Shown here one piece after another: positions 44,908 through 53,471 of a stretch of DNA of 64,000 nucleotides. The stretch comes from Trichococcus alkaliphilus (GTDB lineage Bacteria; Bacillota; Bacilli; Lactobacillales; Aerococcaceae). The DNA lies in NCBI RefSeq assembly GCF_003008695.1, contig NZ_PXZT01000002.1, positions 272,551 through 336,550 on the forward strand, read 5' to 3'. Position numbers and translations under genes: made by a program. Position 1 is the first letter of the stretch. Each line of letters opens with the position of its first letter. Under the pieces are notes generated by a model. That model was given only the letters and a program-made list of their open reading frames with translations, did no database searches and was not told the DNA's origin.

Positions 44908-44927
44908 ATACATAGCACGCTATCTAT
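44908..44927 (-). promoter_or_regulatory. Probable MarR operator
   Basis: Inverted repeat ATACATAGC-AC-GCTATCTAT with one arm mismatch, overlapping the -10 region and start of the marR-ABC transcript. Confidence 0.6.
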
Positions 44928-44953
44928 TATCTCATTATCCATCCATATGTCAA
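44925..44953 (-). promoter_or_regulatory. Promoter of the marR-ABC operon
   Basis: -35 TTGACA (44948-44953), 17-base spacer, -10 ATAATA (44925-44930), or TAATAG with an 18-base spacer. Confidence 0.65.
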
Positions 44954-45036
44954 TGGATTCGACACAATACGAGCCATTTTCAGGAAAATTTAATATAATG
45001 ATTGTAGTATTAAATGAACCGGAAAGAAGGATCAGT

Positions 45037-45423
45037 ATGGAAGAGATAATTTCTGTCAGGAATCGGCTGATTGCCCTTTGCCAAGAGCATGCGCACGTCA
45101 TCGAAGACTATCCTTTCGGCGACTCCGAATGGACCGTCATGCGCCACGAGGGCAACCGGAAAACCTTCGCCTACATCTATGAACGGAACGGTGAAACTTG
45201 GCTGAACGTGAAGAACACCCCCGAGCGGAACGACTATCTGCGCGAGACGATTTCGGAAATCATGCCAGCCTACCATATGAACAAGACCCACTGGATCACC
45301 CTGCGGCTCGTTTCTAAAGAGCTTTTCCCGATTGCTGACCGCATCATCACGGAAAGCTACCGGTTGACGCAGACAAAACCGAGGAAAAAAATAATAGCAC
45401 ACCAAAAAGAGGAAGAGCTTTGA
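45037..45423 (+). CDS. MmcQ/YjbR-family protein
   Basis: A 128-residue protein of the MmcQ/YjbR family, a small double-wing-like fold often called DNA-binding on structural grounds only. It has the typical CQEHAHVIEDYPFGDSEWTVMRHEGNRKTFAYI start and the HWITLRL segment near residue 85. The ATG at 45037 has AGAAGG six bases upstream; the longer frame back to 44884 covers the marR promoter. A TATAAT -10-like box lies about 40 bases upstream. Function unknown. Confidence 0.85.
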   Translation: MEEIISVRNRLIALCQEHAHVIEDYPFGDSEWTVMRHEGNRKTFAYIYERNGETWLNVKNTPERNDYLRETISEIMPAYHMNKTHWITLRLVSKELFPIADRIITESYRLTQTKPRKKIIAHQKEEEL

Positions 45424-45441
45424 TTAGCTCCTCCTCTTTTT
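45404..45441. terminator. Bidirectional terminator
   Basis: AAAAAGAGGA-A-GAGCT and AGCTC-C-TCCTCTTTTT arms. It overlaps the last codons of the YjbR gene. Confidence 0.85.
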
Positions 45442-45459
45442 GGTTGATTTGCCTTCTTT

Positions 45460-46179
45460 CTAGCGGAAATACGGCTTCAGTTGTTCCAATTCCGCTTCGT
45501 TGAGCGGCCGATAGCTCCCCAGTGGAATCGATTCATCCAATTCAATCGGTCCCATCGTCAGTCGTTTCAGATAGGTGACTTTCTTGCCGACCGAGAGAAA
45601 CATCTTCTTCACTTGGTGGAATTTCCCCTCACTGATATCCAGCAGCACGCGGCTTTCGTCGTCCCCATGGCTAAGGATGGTCAAATAGGCCGGCTTGCAC
45701 GTCATTCCTCCGTGGAAGACGATCCCTTGGGCGAATGCTTCCTGATCGGCGGCGGTCACGCGCTCATTCACGACGACTTCATAGCGCTTCGTCACTTTTT
45801 TGTGCGGCAGCAACAGCTGATAGCCCAACTGCCCATTGTCCGTGATCAACAGCAGCCCTTCCGTGTCCTTGTCCAGCCGTCCCACAGGATAGAGGCCCGG
45901 TCTGCGGTCGGACGGGTCGATCAGGTCGATGACGGTCGGGTTGCCTTCATCGGATACCGCCGTCACAACGCCAGCCGGTTTGTGCAGCATATAGTAGACA
46001 TTGGTGTGTTGCGTCAGCGTTTCCCCCGAGACGATGACCGTCTGGAGCTGTGGATCAACATTGTGATTGTCCGCCAGCACGATTTCCCCGTCGATGCTGA
46101 CCTGTTTGCTTCTGATCAATTTTTTTACTTGTCCTCGCGAACCGTAGCCGCATTCGCTGAGCAGTTTGTCCAATCGCAT
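45460..46179 (-). CDS. RsuA-family rRNA pseudouridine synthase
   Basis: A 239-residue enzyme with an N-terminal S4 RNA-binding domain (about 1-60, MRLDKLLSECGYGSRGQVKKLI) and a pseudouridine synthase domain with the catalytic Asp in GRLDKDTEGLLLIT. It matches the RsuA branch, which modifies uridine 516 of 16S rRNA in E. coli; the exact target here is inference. The C-terminal GKFHQVKKMF motif is typical. It is flanked by unrelated genes. Confidence 0.92.
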   Translation of the reverse strand: MRLDKLLSECGYGSRGQVKKLIRSKQVSIDGEIVLADNHNVDPQLQTVIVSGETLTQHTNVYYMLHKPAGVVTAVSDEGNPTVIDLIDPSDRRPGLYPVGRLDKDTEGLLLITDNGQLGYQLLLPHKKVTKRYEVVVNERVTAADQEAFAQGIVFHGGMTCKPAYLTILSHGDDESRVLLDISEGKFHQVKKMFLSVGKKVTYLKRLTMGPIELDESIPLGSYRPLNEAELEQLKPYFR

Positions 46180-46399
46180 CCATCGTCATCCTTTCCATTT
46201 TTATTGCAGTCCTTATATTCTAAGCGGAAAAGATACTTGGCGCAAGTTCTTACAGAAAGATTGGCAGAACTGGGAAAAGAGCGATGTCAACAAAGCCGGC
46301 CACTGCATCAAGAAAGAACGCCCGGAATACATATTGGGCATGGAAATGACTTACTACAAGAGTTTCCGACTTCATCCTGTCGCCAGTAGAAAAAAAGTG
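46180..46399. other. Intergenic stretch without a confident gene
   Basis: About 220 bases between the RsuA-type gene and a terminator. A plus-strand frame reads GKDTWRKFLQKDWQNW and onward with plausible composition up to a stop near 46400, but has no start codon with a ribosome site and no recognisable family. It may be a small gene remnant. The upstream part should hold the RsuA promoter. Confidence 0.3.
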
Positions 46400-46445
46400 A
46401 ACAAGCCCTACGCAAGTTATAATTCTGCGTGGGGCTTGTTTTGTT
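46400..46445. terminator. Terminator after the DUF2202 gene
   Basis: AACAAGCCC-T-ACGCA and TGCGT-G-GGGCTTGTT arms; T-rich sequence on both sides. Confidence 0.7.
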
Positions 46446-46453
46446 GCTTGGTA

Positions 46454-46996
46454 TTATCTTTTTCTTCCGGCTCCATCAGGGTTTCCGCTGACGCCGCGTT
46501 CAAAAGCTACCAAATGTTTTTCGGATGCGGCCATCAGGCGTTCAAAGACGCTTCTGACATCGTCCGGCAAATCTTCTGCCTCAAGGAATTGCCCATAAAC
46601 AGAGATGTTTTCGATTTCGCCGGCCACGCCTTTTTCAAAGCTTTCCGCCAAGGACGCCGGTAATTCAATACGGACTTCCGCTTCATTTTCCGGAACCTCA
46701 AATCCATAAGTTTCGAACAGCGGCAACAATAAGGAGATGTGTGTGCCTTCCGCTTTGGCGATGCTTGTGAATGGTTTGACCGTTCCGTATGCATCAATGA
46801 TCGCTTCGTAGGCCGTTTCGGCCATATATTCATCCTGGATAGCGTAAACCAACATTTCTTCTATTGTATACGTTTCTCCTTCACTGACCGCTGCTGCGCC
46901 ATATAACTCTTCATCTTCGGATGCCATGACGCCGGTGCCGCTGAACAATAAGACTGCCAAAGCCCCGCCTACTGCTCCGTTCATCCACTTTTTCAT
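46454..46996 (-). CDS. Secreted DUF2202 (ferritin-like) protein
   Basis: A 180-residue exported protein. The N-terminal signal peptide (about 1-25) ends in SGTGVMASEDE. The rest is a four-helix ferritin-like DUF2202 domain with metal-ligand-type Glu/His patterns: QDEYMAETAYEAIIDAYG, SIAKAEGTHISLLLPLFETYG, GEIENISVYGQFLE and ASEKHLVAFERGV. Such proteins may bind iron or other metals at a di-iron-like site; no member role is established to my knowledge. The ATG has AAGGAG nine bases upstream. Monocistronic. Confidence 0.85.
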   Translation of the reverse strand: MKKWMNGAVGGALAVLLFSGTGVMASEDEELYGAAAVSEGETYTIEEMLVYAIQDEYMAETAYEAIIDAYGTVKPFTSIAKAEGTHISLLLPLFETYGFEVPENEAEVRIELPASLAESFEKGVAGEIENISVYGQFLEAEDLPDDVRSVFERLMAASEKHLVAFERGVSGNPDGAGRKR

Positions 46997-47105
46997 TTTT
47001 ATCCGCTCCTTTTTTGTATGCTTCGTGATCTTCTTTTCTACAAGTTCAGTATAGGAAAGAAGTATGTCGAAAGCATGGCAAAACAGGGACGAAAAGAGAA
47101 CGCTT

Positions 47106-47240
47106 GTGAACTACTCACGACTAAAGTCGCGAGCTTCCTACGAACGCCTTCCTTGCCTGCGGATGTCTTTGCAGACAGCGGGAATGGATATGGGTAGGCT
47201 CAAAAGGCAGTCCCTGCCTCAGTGGTTTTCTTTTACTTGG
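47106..47240 (-). ncRNA. Probable omega (reRNA) guide RNA of TnpB
   Basis: In this family the guide RNA scaffold spans the 3' end of tnpB and the right end of the element, and the guide is the first flanking bases. Here the scaffold would be the stretch from the tnpB stop codon to 47106, including the 47114-47133 hairpin, and the guide would start at minus-strand position 47105 (AAGCGTTCTC). Inferred from family knowledge. Confidence 0.45.
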
Positions 47241-48333
47241 CCAAAGCCAAAAGGTTTCTGCTGGCATTGATGTCCCGGTCGTGGGTTATGCCGCAATCTG
47301 GACACGTCCATTCGCGGATGTGCAAAGCTTTATTGCCGTCGCGGTGTCCGCAAGCGGAACAGATTTGGCTGGACGGATAGAACCTGTCCGCCTTGATGAG
47401 CGTCCGGCCTTTCCATTCGGCTTTGTACGCCAACTGCCGGCTGAATTCGAACCAACTGACGTCCCCAATCGCTTTGGCAAGTTGGTGGTTCTTCATCAGA
47501 TTGGAACTCCGCAACGTCTCGATCACGATGACTTGGTTTTCGTCCGTGATTTGGTTGGAGAGTTTGTGCAGGAAGTCCTTGCGTTGGTTCGCAATCTTTT
47601 CATGTTTCTTGGCCAAAACCAAGCGGGCTTTCTCCCGGTTCTTGCTGCCTTTTTGCTTACGCGACAAGGCGCGTTGGGCTTTCTTGACTTTCTTTTCGGA
47701 TTTCCGCAGACACTTTGGATTCGGGTGTTTTTCGATGTTGCCCATATCATTTGTGGTGACGGCAAAATCGGAAAGGCCAAGATCGATGCCAATCTTATGT
47801 TCCGCCGGCAGCCATTCGGGTATTTCCTGTTCTATCAAAATGGAAATGAAGTAGTTGCCGGCCTTGTTCATCGAAATCGTGCAGGATTTGATCAGCCCAT
47901 CAAAATCCCGGTGCTGTTTGATTTTAACGAAACCAATCTTCGGCAGTTTGATTTTTCCGTTCTCGATGCGGATGTTTCCACCTTGATTGTTGGTGGTGTA
48001 GGAGGCCTTCGATTTGTGTTTGCTTTTGAATTTCGGAAAGCCGACGGATTTGTCACGGAAGAAGTTCTGGTAGGCCTTGTTCAGATTTTGGTTGGCATTC
48101 GCCAAAGCCAGGTTATCCACCTCTTTCAGGAACGGAAATTCTTCTTTGAAGGACGTATAGGTCCTCGGCTTAAAGTTTCTCAGTAATTCCTTGTCGTTTT
48201 TGTAGGTTTCGTAAAATTCCTTTCGGTCAGCCAGCATCTGGTTGAAGAGGAACCGTGCGGAGCCAAAACAATTGGCGAAATAGATTTTCTGTTCCTGATT
48301 GGGACACAAGCGGAATTGATAAGCTTTTAGCAT
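47233..48333 (-). CDS. tnpB: TnpB RNA-guided nuclease (IS605 OrfB)
   Basis: A 366-residue TnpB. The RuvC residues are all present: Asp184 in GIDLGLSDFAV, Glu272 in IVIETLRSSNL and Asp354 in HDRDINASRN. The zinc finger CSACGHRDG to CPDCG (Cys325, 328, 344, 347) is intact. The N-terminal MLKAYQFRLCPNQEQ is typical. No frameshift or stop interrupts it, so the nuclease is probably active. TnpB cuts DNA guided by RNA from the element's right end and helps the element persist at its site. The ATG at 48333 starts in the family's usual place; the frame runs further upstream without a ribosome site. Confidence 0.93.
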   Translation of the reverse strand: MLKAYQFRLCPNQEQKIYFANCFGSARFLFNQMLADRKEFYETYKNDKELLRNFKPRTYTSFKEEFPFLKEVDNLALANANQNLNKAYQNFFRDKSVGFPKFKSKHKSKASYTTNNQGGNIRIENGKIKLPKIGFVKIKQHRDFDGLIKSCTISMNKAGNYFISILIEQEIPEWLPAEHKIGIDLGLSDFAVTTNDMGNIEKHPNPKCLRKSEKKVKKAQRALSRKQKGSKNREKARLVLAKKHEKIANQRKDFLHKLSNQITDENQVIVIETLRSSNLMKNHQLAKAIGDVSWFEFSRQLAYKAEWKGRTLIKADRFYPSSQICSACGHRDGNKALHIREWTCPDCGITHDRDINASRNLLALAK

Positions 48334-48484
48334 GATGCTCACCTCTTTGGCTTCATTATACACCAGCGAACATGCGTTCGCCAAATGAAAAGGATATAAC
48401 CAGACCGTGATGCCTAACTCATGACTGAAGTCACGAGATTGCGGCAGCACTTATTTCAAAAAAATAAAAGAGAGAGTGCGCAAG

Positions 48485-48820
48485 TCACTCCCCTTCTTCT
48501 GAATTAGTGCTCTTGATTTCCCAATGGATGACGACCGTCAGCACAACCCGCAGGATGACGATGGCCGAGAGCACAATAAATTCATCGATCGTCTGGATAA
48601 TGACCGTCTTCAATATTTCTGCGGCCAGTTTGAACTCCAGACTATACGCCAAAGCTTTGGCCAATTCAAGTTTCGGTTGGTTGTTGCTCAGATTAAGCCT
48701 GTCCAGAATGAACAGATACAACGACTTGACGCAACCATAAAGGATGATCAGGACACCGATGCCCTCGATCAGGCTCGCAAGTGTTGGGATGACTTTGGTT
48801 AAGACAGCATGCAGATCCAT
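48485..48820 (-). CDS. DUF1622 membrane protein
   Basis: A 111-residue membrane protein of the DUF1622 family. It has three predicted transmembrane helices (about 15-38, 60-75 and 78-98) with the family's ELAKALAYSLEFKLAAEILKTVI core. Function unknown. The stop codon lies about 40 bases from the left end of the TnpB element, which therefore inserted just downstream of this gene. Confidence 0.85.
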   Translation of the reverse strand: MDLHAVLTKVIPTLASLIEGIGVLIILYGCVKSLYLFILDRLNLSNNQPKLELAKALAYSLEFKLAAEILKTVIIQTIDEFIVLSAIVILRVVLTVVIHWEIKSTNSEEGE

Positions 48821-48863
48821 AATACGCCTCCTTTATGTAATTCAGATACTATAGCAAAACTAT

Positions 48864-49244
48864 TCATTTTTTATTCCGTTTCTTTTTCCCCTTCGCTTCT
48901 TCAACCCGGAAGCGGACGATCCGGCGCACAAGCTCGTAAGGGATAGGTTTCGTCAGCGGAAATTGAATGGCGCCTTTTGAGGTCTTGTAATCCGTCAATT
49001 CTTCCTTGAAAGCCGCAACGCCACTTGGTGCGGGATAGAAACCGATATGATTTTTCTGTACAGCGAAATGCACAAGGTTCCCGTTCAGGTAGAAGGTCGG
49101 CATCTGATAACTAATTTTCTCTGTCGCATCAGGCGCCTCTTCCCTTATCAGCCGGCGAAATTCCTGCAGGATTGCCTGGATATCCTCATCATAGCGGCTG
49201 ATGTATGCATCGATCGTTTCAATTTTTATAGTTGATTCTTCCAT
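48864..49244 (-). CDS. DUF1801 (YdhG-like) protein
   Basis: A 126-residue protein of the DUF1801/YdhG family, related to the frataxin-like Bacillus YdhG. Recognisable parts are IREEAPDATEKISYQMPTF, FAVQKNHIGFYPAPSG and KGAIQFPLTKPIPYELVRRIVRFR. It ends in a basic tail (KGKKKRNKK). An iron-chaperone role has been proposed for a relative; here it is unproven. The ATG follows a weak ribosome site. Confidence 0.85.
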   Translation of the reverse strand: MEESTIKIETIDAYISRYDEDIQAILQEFRRLIREEAPDATEKISYQMPTFYLNGNLVHFAVQKNHIGFYPAPSGVAAFKEELTDYKTSKGAIQFPLTKPIPYELVRRIVRFRVEEAKGKKKRNKK

Positions 49245-49483
49245 TTTAGTCCACCTCGACAGTCTGGATTTTTCGTTGTTTGCGTTCCTGTAAATAGTAT
49301 ATCATATGGCGATGCAAGTGCTTGCAAGCTTAGCGGATAGTAGGTATGATGATGTCAAAGAAGAAAAAAAACTGTACAAGTCCACTCCCTTATCCCACTG
49401 CCGACCGACTATGATGATGGCTAACGCAACTATTTTCAGGAAGTCTGGTTGCAGATGCACAACCCAATAAGGGAGTGAGAAAG

Positions 49484-50761
49484 ATGCGCAAAATTCTCAA
49501 AAAGACCAAAAAATTCCTCAAAAAATTTGGACCTGGCGTCATCACCGGAGCCTCTGATGATGATCCATCCGGAATCGTCACCTACTCGCAGACCGGAGCC
49601 ATGTTCGGCCTTCATCTATTGTGGCTTTCTCCGATTTCGTGCATCTTTGCGATTGCCATCCAAGAGATGTGCGGACGGATTGGATTGGTATCAGGTAAGG
49701 GGCTGACAGGGATCATGAAAGAATCCTATCCTAAGTGGGTTAGCTATCCGGCAATCTCCCTTTTGTTCATCGCCAATACGATCAACATCGGTGCCGATCT
49801 GGGCGCGATGGCCGCGGTGGCTCAGTTGGTGCTCGGTTTGCCGTTCATTTTTTGGATTCTACTCATGACGGCCCTGACATTGGTCCTGGAAATTTTTATG
49901 GACTACAAGAATTATTCGAAATTCTTGATGCTGTTGACGCTTTCCTTGTTCGCTTATTTTTTCACAGCATTCATGGTCCGCCAGGATTGGGGGACGGTCC
50001 TTCAGCATACCCTCATCCCAACCTTTTACCCTTCCCGGGAATTTACGCTCAATGTGGTGGCTTTTTTAGGGACAACGATTTCCCCTTACCTGTTTTTTTG
50101 GCAAGCGGATGAAGAAGTGGAAAAAGAGATCATCGAGCATAAAATCAAAGGGATCGGCATCGGGAAACCCCGCATCTTTGTCAAGGACATCCGGGATATG
50201 AAAATTGATACGATTGTCGGGATGTTTTTTACAACCGTCACTGCATTTATGATTGTGCTGACGACGGCCGGGACCCTTCACCTTAGCGGCATAACCACTA
50301 TCAATTCCGCGGCGGAGGCCGCTCAAGCGCTTCGTCCATTAGTGGGAGACTTCGCCTATTGGTTGTTCGCTTTGGGCATCATCGGAACAGGCCTGCTTGG
50401 TGTGCCCGTTTTGGCCGGCTCATCGTCTTACGCCATTTCCGAATTTTTCGGTTGGGAGACGGGTCTGGGGAAGAAACTGAAGGAGGCGCATGGCTTCTAC
50501 GGCGTCATCACCATCGCCACGCTCATCGGACTGACGATCAATTTCATCGGAATCGATCCGATTAGGGCCTTATACTATTCCGCAGCCATCAATGGCTTGA
50601 TGGCCCCACCTTTGATGCTGCTGATCCTCTTCATCGGGAACAACAAAAAAGTGATGGGCAGCCATACGAATCGCCGTTTGGGAAATGTTGTCGGCGGCAT
50701 TGCGACTTTGGTGATGTTCGGCATCGGCGTAGTGTTCTTGAAGGATTTCTTTAGCTTATAG
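49484..50761 (+). CDS. Nramp-related divalent metal transporter, non-canonical metal site
   Basis: A 425-residue, eleven-helix transporter of the Nramp superfamily. The helix-1 motif, DPGNW in classical Mn/Fe transporters, reads SDDDPSGI (Asp25-27). The helix-6 MPH motif is replaced by ISPYLFFWQADEE, so the metal-coordinating Met and the His are missing. Such changes are seen in Nramp-related branches with other specificities, including Mg2+. Substrate therefore uncertain. The N-terminal basic stretch (KILKKTKKFLKKFG) is cytoplasmic. The ATG at 49484 has GGGAG eight bases upstream; an in-frame GTG at 49475 lies inside that site. Confidence 0.87.
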   Translation: MRKILKKTKKFLKKFGPGVITGASDDDPSGIVTYSQTGAMFGLHLLWLSPISCIFAIAIQEMCGRIGLVSGKGLTGIMKESYPKWVSYPAISLLFIANTINIGADLGAMAAVAQLVLGLPFIFWILLMTALTLVLEIFMDYKNYSKFLMLLTLSLFAYFFTAFMVRQDWGTVLQHTLIPTFYPSREFTLNVVAFLGTTISPYLFFWQADEEVEKEIIEHKIKGIGIGKPRIFVKDIRDMKIDTIVGMFFTTVTAFMIVLTTAGTLHLSGITTINSAAEAAQALRPLVGDFAYWLFALGIIGTGLLGVPVLAGSSSYAISEFFGWETGLGKKLKEAHGFYGVITIATLIGLTINFIGIDPIRALYYSAAINGLMAPPLMLLILFIGNNKKVMGSHTNRRLGNVVGGIATLVMFGIGVVFLKDFFSL

Positions 50762-50800
50762 CAAACCGCTTTCTCCTGAATAACGTCTAAAAAAGAATCG

Positions 50801-50836
50801 GGCCTCGGATAACTATTTTCCGGGGCCACTTTTTTG
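50801..50836 (+). terminator. Terminator of the Nramp-related gene
   Basis: GGCCTCGG-N12-CCGGGGCC stem (one wobble) followed by TTTTTT. Confidence 0.7.
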
Positions 50837-50966
50837 GGGCATACGTCAGAGCGAACAGGTTGCCATTTTTTCACCATGTTACTTATTTTAAGGATGTGAT
50901 TCCATTTTCATAAAAATGTGTTATGATATGGATTGAAAATTTGAACGGTAAAGAAAGGAAAGTATA

Positions 50967-52031
50967 ATGAACACACCTTCTATTTATGGATTGACTTTGG
51001 ATCAGCTGGAAGCTTGGTTGTTGGAACAAGGCCAGAAAAAATTCCGCGCCCAACAGATCTGGGACTGGCTATATATCAAACGGGTCCTGAACTTCTCGGA
51101 AATGACGAACCTGTCAAAAGATTTGGTTGCCCTTCTCTCCGACACCTTCTTGCTGCAGCCCCTAAACCAAGTAGTCGTCCAAGAATCAGCGGACGGCACT
51201 ACGAAATATCTTTTCCAGTTGGAAGATAAACTGATGATTGAAACCGTCCTGATGCGCCAAGAATACGGGCTGTCCGTCTGCGTCACGACGCAAGTCGGTT
51301 GCGATATCGGCTGCACGTTCTGCGCAAGTGGCCTGAAACGCAAACAACGCGATCTGACTGCCGGCGAAATCGTTGCACAAATCATGCAGATCCAGCACTA
51401 CTTGGATCAAAAAGGCAATGGCGAACGCGTCAGCCACATCGTTGTGATGGGTATCGGTGAACCGTTCGACAACTACGACAATGTCATCGCCTTCCTGAAC
51501 ATCGTCAACCATGCCAAAGGTTTGGCAATCGGCGCGCGCCACATCACCGTTTCCACCAGCGGATTGGCTCCGAAGATCCGCGAATTCGCGGAAAACGGGC
51601 TGCAAGTCAACTTGGCTTTGTCCCTGCACGCGCCGAACGATGAAATCCGCAGTCGCATGATGCGCATCAACCGCAAACACCCGCTGAAGGAAGTCATGTC
51701 TGCAATCGACGAGTATCTGGAAAAGACAAACCGCCGCATCACTTTCGAATACATCATGATTTCAGGTGTGAACGACAGACCTGAGCAGGCGCACGAATTG
51801 GTTGCCTTGTTGAAGGATAAGCGTCACCTTTCCTATGTGAACCTGATTCCTTACAATCCGGTTGCTGAACATATCAAATATGAACGCAGCACCAAAAAGG
51901 ATATTTTGGCATTCTATGATATCCTCAAAAAGAACAACATCAACTGCGTCATCCGCAAGGAACACGGCACCGACATCGATGCCGCCTGCGGCCAACTGCG
52001 CAGCAAACATCTGGAAAAAGCAACTAAATAA
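50967..52031 (+). CDS. rlmN: 23S rRNA (adenine-2503-C2)-methyltransferase RlmN
   Basis: A 354-residue radical-SAM methyltransferase. The cluster motif CxxxCxxC is Cys112, Cys116 and Cys119 in [13 protein letters not shown], and the C-terminal methyl-carrying Cys is in [21 protein letters not shown] is the SAM-contacting GEP motif. It methylates C2 of A2503 in 23S rRNA and, in E. coli, A37 in some tRNAs. It lacks a C8-methylating Cfr-type signature as far as I can judge. The ATG has GAAAGGAAAG upstream. Confidence 0.95.
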   Translation: MNTPSIYGLTLDQLEAWLLEQGQKKFRAQQIWDWLYIKRVLNFSEMTNLSKDLVALLSDTFLLQPLNQVVVQESADGTTKYLFQLEDKLMIETVLMRQEYGLSVCVTTQVGCDIGCTFCASGLKRKQRDLTAGEIVAQIMQIQHYLDQKGNGERVSHIVVMGIGEPFDNYDNVIAFLNIVNHAKGLAIGARHITVSTSGLAPKIREFAENGLQVNLALSLHAPNDEIRSRMMRINRKHPLKEVMSAIDEYLEKTNRRITFEYIMISGVNDRPEQAHELVALLKDKRHLSYVNLIPYNPVAEHIKYERSTKKDILAFYDILKKNNINCVIRKEHGTDIDAACGQLRSKHLEKATK

Positions 52032-52044
52032 TTGACCTTTCACT

Positions 52045-52076
52045 AAGCAACCTCTGTAAAATGAGGTTGCTTTTTT
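52045..52076. terminator. Bidirectional terminator
   Basis: AAGCAACCTC-N8-GAGGTTGCTT with a T tract, between convergent genes. Confidence 0.87.
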
Positions 52077-52078
52077 AA

Positions 52079-52417
52079 TTATTCTTCGTCAGGAGCAGTC
52101 TCCTGCATCCAACCTTTGAATCCGCAGTGCGGGCAAGTCAACCGTTTGCCTTGCTTGCCTCCGTTCAAAGACAGCAGATCCGTCAGGAAGCTGATTTTGA
52201 ATTTGCGCCGGCATTGTGGGCAGACGTACGCATTCACGCGCGAATGGTAGTAGACGATCGCGAACAGAACCGCGATTCCCGCCAAAACCATCAGCGCCGG
52301 ATAGAAGCCGCCTGCTTTCTCAGCCGCGGGAAAGCCAACCACCAAGAACAGCACATACCCTACAACCGCAAGCATCGTGACGACATCCGATTTCCGGTTT
52401 TTTCCATTTTTGGCCAT
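52079..52417 (-). CDS. Small membrane protein with zinc ribbon, unknown family
   Basis: A 112-residue protein: a basic N-terminus, two transmembrane helices (about 13-32 and 38-57), then a cytoplasmic-type zinc ribbon with CPQC (about 67-70) and CPHCG (about 95-99). The spacing between the Cys pairs is about 24 residues. I do not recognise the family. Similar helix-plus-ribbon proteins occur widely as uncharacterised Gram-positive proteins. Confidence 0.75.
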   Translation of the reverse strand: MAKNGKNRKSDVVTMLAVVGYVLFLVVGFPAAEKAGGFYPALMVLAGIAVLFAIVYYHSRVNAYVCPQCRRKFKISFLTDLLSLNGGKQGKRLTCPHCGFKGWMQETAPDEE

Positions 52418-52552
52418 GACTCATTCTTCCTTTCCTGTTTGTGATTCAATCATAACACTTGTAGGTCGGGCATTGAAAGTGTGGTATATTGGAACCAACA
52501 AATTGAGTCCATTGGCAATAACATATTTGACCATTGGAGACGGAGGAATAGC

Positions 52553-53419
52553 ATGAGCAGAGTAATCCTTACGACTGAAAGCGGCGCAGATGTTCCCGCT
52601 GATTTGGCAAAGAAACACAATATCCGGATCGTGCCGATGCACGTCATCATGGACGATGTCGATCATCTTGATGGATCTTTTCCGGTCACGGATCTGTATG
52701 ATTATTACGAGCGAACCAAAAAAACGCCTTCCACGACCGCAACCAATCCGAACGAATATACCGCCCTTTTCGAAAAGATCCGCTCTGAGCAGCCCGACAG
52801 CATCATCGTGCATATCGGCTACACCTCCAAAGCCTCTTCCTCATTCCAGAGTGCCGTGTTGGCGGCGGAAGATTTCGAGAACATCCACCTCATCGACGCC
52901 CTGAACGTATCCGGCGGCTTGGCCGCGATCGTGCTTTATGCCGCTGATTTGCTTGAAAAGGAACCGGATATCGCTGTGGAAAAACTGGTTTCCGCCATCG
53001 AAGCTGTAGTGCCGCGCACGCACTTCTCGTTCATGCCATCCGGTCTCGAGTTCCTGCGGGCAGGCGGCCGCGTCTCAAACGCAGCTTATCTGGGGGCATC
53101 GCTCCTGAAAATAAAACCGACGATCGAATTGATCGACGGCAAATTGGTTTCCACAAAAAAATACCGCGGTAAGATGAGCCGCGTCGTTGTCGATTTTTTT
53201 GATGACTACCTGAAGACTTACGCCATCGACGACAATAAGCTGTACCTCATCCAATCGCTCGGCTTGGATGAAGAAATCATGACCCAAATGGAAAACTACG
53301 CGAAGGAAAAAGGCTTCCAGGACGTCACTTGGATCCAGACCGGCGGCGTCATCACTTCCCATGGCGGTCCCGGCGCTTTTGGGATTGCGGGAATCGAAAA
53401 ATCAGAAAACGCCGAATAA
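52553..53419 (+). CDS. DegV/FakB-family fatty-acid-binding protein
   Basis: A 288-residue DegV protein, the fold of FakB, which presents fatty acids to the FakA kinase. Typical pieces are VILTTESGADVP at the start, FPVTDLYDYYERTKKTPSTTATNP, VHIGYTSKASSSFQSAVLA and FSFMPSGLEFLRAGGRVSNAAYLGA. The fatty-acid-contacting Ser/Thr/Arg/His positions look intact. Specificity cannot be read from sequence. The ATG at 52553 has GGAGG six bases upstream. No fakA nearby. Confidence 0.93.
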   Translation: MSRVILTTESGADVPADLAKKHNIRIVPMHVIMDDVDHLDGSFPVTDLYDYYERTKKTPSTTATNPNEYTALFEKIRSEQPDSIIVHIGYTSKASSSFQSAVLAAEDFENIHLIDALNVSGGLAAIVLYAADLLEKEPDIAVEKLVSAIEAVVPRTHFSFMPSGLEFLRAGGRVSNAAYLGASLLKIKPTIELIDGKLVSTKKYRGKMSRVVVDFFDDYLKTYAIDDNKLYLIQSLGLDEEIMTQMENYAKEKGFQDVTWIQTGGVITSHGGPGAFGIAGIEKSENAE

Positions 53420-53466
53420 AAAAAACTTTTGCACTACGGAATTATTCCCAGTGCAGAAGTTTTTTG
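53420..53466. terminator. Bidirectional terminator
   Basis: AAAAAACTT-T-TGCACT and AGTGCA-G-AAGTTTTTT arms, between convergent genes. Confidence 0.85.
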
Positions 53467-53471
53467 TTTGT

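Larger units (their letters stand above)
47106..48445 (-). mobile_element. Solitary IS200/IS605-type element carrying tnpB
   Basis: The element holds only tnpB, with no tnpA next to it. Both flanks carry a matching 20-base hairpin, CTCACGACTAAAGTCGCGAG (47114-47133) near the right end and CTCATGACTGAAGTCACGAG (48418-48437) near the left end. The right end probably finishes at GTGAAC (47106). The left boundary is uncertain, 48438-48460. It would need TnpA in trans to move. Confidence 0.75.

Noticed and set aside
47281..48186. Plus-strand frame of 301 codons over tnpB
   Set aside because: Antisense shadow; the minus-strand frame has the complete TnpB motifs.
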